A DNA stretch of 64,000 nt from Cycas panzhihuaensis (lineage: Eukaryota; Cycadophyta): positions 126,177,741 to 126,241,740 of the forward strand of contig CM041465.1 of the NCBI GenBank assembly GCA_023213395.1, in the 5' to 3' direction. A program made the translations under genes and the position numbers. Every line of letters starts with the position of its first letter. The first letter of the stretch is position 1. Shown piece after piece: positions 57,835 to 64,000 of the stretch. The notes under the pieces are model-generated. The model was not told where the DNA came from. It made no database searches and saw only the letters and a program-made list of their open reading frames with translations.

Positions 57835-59550
57835 AATTACTATTAATACATATATGAAAAATAAATATTAAAGTTGTAAGTATTATGAATGGAGAAAAAA
57901 TCATGGATTATAATAAGAGAAACTATTTTATAAATGGTTTAAATTCTAAAGTAAGGGCCACAATGGTGACTCATTCCTTGAAATGCTTCCATTTCACACA
58001 TGAGTTGGTATTACACTTTGAGAAAGAAATGGACATTTAAAAGGGCAGCCATAAACCTTATTATTTAGATCACGAGACAAAATGTAATAATTAAGAAGCC
58101 AAAATATAAATAAACCTTGCTATTAAGTAATAAAAATAAAGGAGACCTCAAAAGTAGAAGCCTTTAAAAAGGAAGTCACAATGTTAAAGTTATAAAGAAA
58201 GAAACCTCAACTTACTAAGGAGAAGAAGAATAAAAAATATAGGGTAACGAACCGTAATTGAAGAAGTGGTGTCACATTTGTGATAATAATTCATATTCCA
58301 GTAAAAAATGTGACCTAAATGAGAGGAATAATATGGTAAAAAAGTAAAGTACATGTTGTTATATTTGTGATATGGATAACCATAATATGAATAAATACTA
58401 TTTTAATATATGTAAAACAAACCAATATGGTACAAGTTATGGAAGAAGGAAGAACTTAACCATGATGCAATATACTAATGATGCAGGAAGGCATGTGAAA
58501 AAATAATAATGTATGAAGAGAGAGTAAAGGAAATGTACTAAACCAACTAAAATAATAGAGATAAAATTGATCTATCCTCATAGAAAATACCTATAGAGAG
58601 ATCAAACATCACCTAATAAGAAGGCTATCAAAATCTAAGAGGTCCACTAAAGCATATATGCCCAAACTATTGAGAAAAGTATATGCTTGGCCTATTGTAG
58701 ATACCCTTTATAAAGAAGAATGTCTTATCCTAACCTAGACTTTTAAATATACCTAAAACACTAGAATCAATCTTAAAATATGAGAAGAGACTAACTAGAG
58801 TAAGAGGCCTAAAGGAGTTAAGAGCATAGGATCCATATGATCATAGGTAGGTTCTTGGAAAATTATCAATAGTAGTGACTCATCTCACGTAAGTTTGAGA
58901 TGGGTTAATAGTACATGCATTTAACTCCAACTAGCATCAAGCTCTAATAGGTAAAATAAAAAAAGGTCACTGCTCTCAATAAGATGCATAGAGTCCACTT
59001 AGTTGTTGAGGCCCCACATATAAACGCATAGTGAGGGTAGATGCCCACCATCAGGCCAATCAGAATATGAATCATAAGACTGTTCTCACATAAGGCCAAA
59101 AGATCACCTCTCTCATCTAATGGTTAAATCTAGGTTCAAAGAAAGTGATCTACCTTATTTGTAAAAGAATAAGTACTTTGAGATATTATGTATCTTGATG
59201 TATTTTGTATATACAAGAAGATAATTTATATCTTCTTATTGTTTAGGAGATTAAAGTCAAATAATTATTGTTGAACTAATTTCTAGGTGTGATGTTGATG
59301 TAGTCTAAAGTAAATAAATGGCAATTCATTATTTTGAATCAAATAAGAAAACCAATGACAAAAAGCAGTTAAATTTAAGAATCAAAATGTTTACTAAACG
59401 ATTAAAGAGCATAGAAGCTATTTTCTTTCACTGCCTTTGGACGTTACTAATATTGACAACACAACATAGATGATGCACTATTAGGAGCGAATGATTCCCA
59501 GGGATTACATCTACATTCATTTTAGTTTGTAGAAATGGTGCTTGAAAGCT
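57835..59550 (-). other. Copia-derived stretch without coding signal, third copy
   Basis: It repeats 53645-55360 at a 4187-bp distance. Nothing else recognised. Confidence 0.4.
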
Positions 59551-59569
59551 TCCTTAGCAGAAAGATGTT

Positions 59570-59835
59570 CCCTTGGGTCAAACTTCAACAAACCTCGAAG
59601 ATGGGGTGTTGTTTGAAGAGAACCTCTTCTTTAAGGTCTCTATTAAGGAAAGTACGCTTCACATCCATTTGCTAAATATGCCGATTAAATTAGATTGCTA
59701 AGGACATAACCAAATGGAATGTGATCACATTGGCTATCGGTGCAAAGGTCTTATCATAATTAATCCCCTCTTGTTATTTAAAACCTCTTGCTATAAGGTG
59801 AGCTTTGAGAGTGTCATACTTTGTAAGGCCTTTTA
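59570..59835 (-). pseudogene. Copia reverse transcriptase remnant, copy 4
   Basis: Same truncated domain, broken by stops. Confidence 0.72.
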
Positions 59836-60106
59836 GTAGTTATGGGAGGAGGAACATCCATTAATAATTATTATACCCATTAGGATTTAGTTGAATGCTA
59901 GTGGCTTCCACCTGAAGTTCATAAACTAAAATTGGATGTAAAGTTATACTTTCTTGAGTTATTGATGTAGATGCTACTAGAATCGATGAAGGAGCTGGAG
60001 TGTAGGAGGAGGCTAGTTTTGGTGGCTCCACAATTTGTCCAAGAGTCACTGAAGATACATAAACTACTTCTACTGTTATAATATAAGGTTAAGGTGAAGG
60101 TAGGTC

Positions 60107-60646
60107 CTATGAATCTTCAATAAATATTATATCCCGTGTTGCGTAAACTTGGTTACCAACTATGTCAAACACTTTATAGGCTTTACAACCAAGTACATAG
60201 CTAAGGAAGATGCATTTCAGGCTCTTGTCATCAAGCTTCTTTTTGTTTTCCTTTGAAATATATTTATATTCCATGCATCCAAAGATCTTCACGAGTACTA
60301 CTGATGGTTTCTGACCTGACCAAACTTCTTTAAGACTAATATTCCTAACTACAATTCTGGGACTTATGTTGGTTAAATAAGTAGTTATGGTTGTGGCATT
60401 GACCCAAGATCTGGTGGTAAGATTTGCAACACTAAGCATGGCTTTTCCTTTATTTATCAATGTCTAATTCATTCTTTTGACTACAACATTTTGTTGAGGT
60501 GTGTGGGGAGCTAGGAACTGATGTTGGATGCCATGTTCCATGCCTAAAATGTTGAACTGATTAGAAATATAATCGACACTATTATTAGATCTAAGGACCT
60601 TGATTATCATTCTACTTTTCTTTTCACTGCTCTCAATAGAGTTCAC
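60107..60646 (-). pseudogene. Copia integrase remnant, copy 4
   Basis: Two frames cover LRSNNSVDYISNQFN, HTPQQNVVVKRMN, then KEVWSGQKPSVVLVKIFGC and KKLDDKSLKCIFLSYVLGC. Both the second Asp (Asn here) and the Glu (Lys) are changed. A tandem joint at about 60626 cuts the upstream core. Confidence 0.82.
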
Positions 60647-62280
60647 TCAGTTGTTGAGGCTACATATATAAACACATAGTGAGGGTAGATGCCCCCCATT
60701 AGGCCAATCAGAATATGAATCGTAAGACTCTTCTCACATAAGGCCAAAAGATCACCTCTCTCATCTAATGGTCAAATCTAGGTTTAAAGAAAGTGATCTA
60801 CCTTATTTGTAAAAGAATAAGTACTTTGAGATATTATGTATCTTGATGTATTTTGTATATGCAAGAAGATAATTTATATCTTCTTGTTGTTTAGGAGATT
60901 AAAGTCAAATAATTATTGTTGAACTAATTTCTAGGTGTGATGTTGATGTAGTCTAAAGTAAATAAATGGCAATTCATTATTTTGAATCAGATAAGAAAAC
61001 CAATGACAAAAAGTAGTTAAATTTAAGAATCAAAATGTTTACTAGACGATTAAAGAGCGTAGAAGCTGTTTTCTTTCATTGCGTTTGGACGTTATTAATA
61101 TTGACAACACAACGTAGATGATAGACTATCAGGAGCGAATGATTCCTAGGGATTACATCTACATTAATTTTAGTTTGTAGAAATGGTACTTCAAAGCTTC
61201 CTTAGCAGAAAGATGTTCCCTTGGGTCAAACTTCAACAAACCTCGAAGATGGGGTGTTGTTTGAAGAAAACCTCTTCTTTAAGGTCTCTATTGAGGAAAG
61301 TACCCTTCACATCCATTTGCTAAATATGTCAATTAAATTAGATTGCTAAGGACATAACCAAATGGAATGTGATCACATTGGCTACCAGTGCAAAGGTCTT
61401 ATCATAATCAATCCCCTCTTGTTATTTAAAACCTCTTACTAAAAGGTGAGCTTTGCGAGTGTCATATTTTGTAAGACCTTTTAGCAATTATGGGAGGAGG
61501 AACATCTATTACTAATTATTATACCCATTAGGATTTAGTTGAATACTAGTGGCTTCCACCTGAAGTTGATCAACTAAAATTGGAGGTAAAGTTATACTTT
61601 CTTAACTTGTTGATGTAGATGCTACTGGAATCGATGAAGGAGCTAGAGTGTAGGAGGAGGCTAGTATTAGTGGTTCCACAATTTGTCCAAGAGCCACTTA
61701 AGATGCATGAACTACTTCTACTGCTATTATATAAGGTTGAGGTGAAGGTAGGTCCTATGAATCTTCTATAAATATTATATCCTGTGTTGCGTATACTTGG
61801 TTACCAACTATGTCAAACACTTTATAGGCTTTACAACCAAGTACATAGCTAAAGAAGATGCATTTCAGGCTCTTGTCATCAATCTTGTTTTTGTTTTCCT
61901 TTGAGATGTATTTATATTCCATGCATCCAAAGATCTTCACAAGTGCTACCGATGGTTTCTGACATGACCAAACTTCTTCAAGAGTAATATTCCTAACTAC
62001 AATTCTAGGACTTATGTTGGTTAGATAAGTAGTTATGGTTGTGGCATCAACCCAAGATCTGGTGGTAAGGTTTGCACCTCTAAGCATTGCTTTTCATTTA
62101 TTTATCAATGTCTAATTCATTCTTTTGACTACACGATTTTGTTAAGGTGTACGGGGAGTTGAGAACTGATGTTGGATGCCATGTTCCTTGCCCAAAATGT
62201 TGAACTGATTAGAAATATACTCGCCACCATTATCAGATCTAAGGAGTTCGATTATCATTATACTTTTCTTTTCTATGGTA
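60627..62280 (-). repeat. Tandem unit of about 1.65 kb in the copia array
   Basis: It repeats 58966-60626 (reverse transcriptase remnant at about 61210-61480 and integrase at 61755-62280). The joint links integrase core to the non-coding stretch downstream of reverse transcriptase. Confidence 0.8.
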
Positions 62281-62290
62281 GCTTTGAACT
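61755..62290 (-). pseudogene. Copia integrase remnant, copy 5
   Basis: The open part reads TTRSWVDATTITTYLTN, EEVWSCQKPSVALVKIFGC and DIIFIEDS. VVKRMN and the following stop are the same as in the other copies. Confidence 0.8.
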
Positions 62291-62389
62291 CTTTGAATTT
62301 ATTTAGGGTTGTATACTTATTACTTAGGAAATAGACCTACATTTTCCTTGAGAAGTCATCTATGAATGTGATGAAATGCCAATTTTTAT

Positions 62390-63060
62390 TGAGTGGTTAG
62401 ACAGGTACCAACCCACAAATTTCTGGGTGGACCATCTCTAACGGCGCTGAGGATCTCCATGCGTTCTTAGAAGGAAAATTTTCTATTTAGTGCTTTTCTA
62501 TTAGGCAAGCCTCACATATGTTGTTGTACCTCTTAATTTTATGTAAACCATGTACCATTTAAAGCTTAAACATGAGGTCCAAGCTTTGCATGTTTAAATG
62601 ACTTAGGCATTAATTCCATAGGTATACTTTGGAGCTATTTGAGATGACAATTTCCTTTCAATATAAGAATTCACCTAGTTCTTATATACAAGGGGACACT
62701 TCATTAACGACTTCAATTACCTTATCAATTTGAGATGTGTTCGGAATTAAACAAGCTTCATTTTATGGAGTAGTTGTAAGGGGGATACCACCCAAACTAT
62801 ATAGGCCACCATCTTCATGTCTTGTGGCCATAAGTTTGCATGTGGCATGATCTGCGATTCTACTAATGCCCTAGCCAAAGAGGACATCTAAATTTTGTTT
62901 GTTTATTTCATTGATAGAGAGCAAGTTCGTCTCCATTTCAGGTGCAAGGAATATATTATTGATGTGGTGCCTCATATTGGAGCCCTACGAATTTTGGTCA
63001 TTATCGTAAGTCAAATTATCCCTAAATTTAATAGTTTGAGTATCGATTGGGCAGGTCCCT
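62390..63060 (-). pseudogene. Copia integrase zinc region and pre-integrase, copy 5
   Basis: Frames show APEMETNLLSINEINKQNLDVLFG and HEDGGLYSLGG (as parts: ETNLLSINEI, DGGLYSLGG), the GAG-pre-integrase domain, followed by the zinc-binding part. Some stops. Confidence 0.72.
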
Positions 63061-64000
63061 TCTAATATTTTTTCTAATCCAATCATATATCTCGTTGCAC
63101 TTGAATCAAGGAGCCATGCATCCTCATCAAATTGTGAAGAAAGAGCTACAAAGAATAGGTTATGGAAGGAGGAATCTTAATTATCTACCACATTACTTCC
63201 CTATTATTTATTATTATGCTGGTTCCTTTAATTTTTGATAGTGAATTGCTGCTTATTTTGAGGTCTTTTTCCTTCAGCAGGTCTCAGATTCCAATTGTGT
63301 TGGTAGAATTGGCCTTTTGGTTGGAATGATGACCCTTCTTATTATTGAATAAGGCCTCTTTATTAGAAATATGGGCCCCCTTGTTACAAAATAAGACCTT
63401 GTTATTATGGAAATGAGGCTTCTTGTAGAAGGCACGATCCTCCTTAATAATATCCTTGTCTCTATTAAGAGTAACTAGGACCTCCTTGTTGATATGAGGG
63501 TGGTCCTTACTAGTAGATTAGGCCTAATTATTGATAATAAGAGGTAGCTTATTAGAAGCGAGGCCCATATGATTGGCTCCATTGATTTTACAAGAGTTGT
63601 GAATTAACTTGTCCTCACTTGCATTAACTAAGTGTCTTTTTTTATCATAGTAGAGGCAACTGACATTTGGTCTAACCTATTAATTCTTTTAAAGTTGTGC
63701 ATATGGCTGGTATTGAGACTGCTGATGCCAATGAGTTAGACAAGAGGAGGAGGTGTTAATTAGTTATTACTTCTCTTAGGTTGGTTATTGATATGGCTCT
63801 TGGGATATGGTCAGAGAATCCAAGTGTTGAGTTAGATCTTGGTGTTGACTAAGATGTTGAGTTGATCTATTGATAGTATTACGATTTTCTGAGTTATGGG
63901 CTATAAAGGTAGGAATGGGGTTAGATATACATGTCATCCCAAGTCAGTTGAGTATGTTCTCCTCTTATAACAAGAGTTCCTCACCGGTCGTGAAGTCTAT
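63061..64000 (-). pseudogene. Copia gag remnant with the uninterrupted H target site
   Basis: It contains the stretch GGAGCCATGCATCC near 63110-63123 followed by TTGTGAAGAAAGAGCTACAA, that is, left and right flanks of H joined without the insertion. Further on it matches 52495-53240. The window ends inside it. Confidence 0.8.

Larger units (their letters stand above)
52376..64000 (-). mobile_element. Decayed Ty1/copia array, right half
   Basis: It continues the copia sequence broken by H. Minus-strand blocks repeat as gag (63.9-63.1, 57.6-56.7, 53.5-52.4 kb), integrase (62.3, 60.5, 56.3 kb) and reverse transcriptase (61.3, 59.7, 55.5 kb). Tandem joints lie near 56685 (period about 4187 bp) and 60626 (period about 1650 bp). 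No LTRs were recognised between copies. Confidence 0.85.

Overview
The window is nuclear DNA from a plant with a large, repeat-rich genome. It consists of nested and decayed LTR retrotransposons, and I see no host gene, tRNA, rRNA, CRISPR array or prokaryotic feature. The species cannot be told from the sequence. Plant origin rests on Ty3/Gypsy elements of the Tat type (a second, archaeal-type RNase H downstream of integrase), a tRNA-Arg-like primer site, Ty1/copia pol remnants, and a captured plant mobile domain (PMD) gene.

Layout. (1) 1-4550: 3' part of a Tat-like element (E1), with an antisense PMD pseudogene, a sense RNase H and a 3' LTR that stops at an AT array. (2) 4551-9827: a chimera of a second family (M/E2): a plus-strand LTR start, a minus-strand 5' LTR plus gag fragment, then the rest of the plus-strand LTR. 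(3) 9828-15588 and 52376-64000: two halves of one array of decayed, internally tandem-duplicated Ty1/copia fragments, all coding on the minus strand. (4) 15594-52370: a Tat-like element (H, plus strand) inserted in that copia array with a 5-bp target duplication, CCATG, on both sides. Its 5' LTR was later interrupted by a minus-strand solo LTR of family M (15652-18145, target duplication GTATG) and by an 18.7-kb minus-strand tandem of a third Tat-like family (D, 18230-36977: LTR, internal, LTR, truncated internal).

How the parts work together. H has gag, protease, RNase H, integrase and archaeal-type RNase H, but the reverse-transcriptase core is cleanly missing, so H is a non-autonomous copy. 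Its internal region also holds a ~3-kb module, absent at the same place in family D. The module contains an antisense PMD gene with its own CCAAT/TATA promoter and a retained 110-nt intron. Antisense orientation explains how an intron survived RNA-mediated transposition. The same premature stops occur in E1 and H, so the PMD gene was already broken when it was copied.

Other signals: a stem-loop with compensatory base changes in the LTRs of three families; an intron-like GT...AG segment at the start of the LTRs; inactivating changes that are mostly C-to-T at CG and CAG/CTG sites; and short indel clusters at the same words in block D, which may be long-read consensus errors at methylated cytosines. 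Coordinates of decayed domains are approximate. All comparisons were made by eye within the window.
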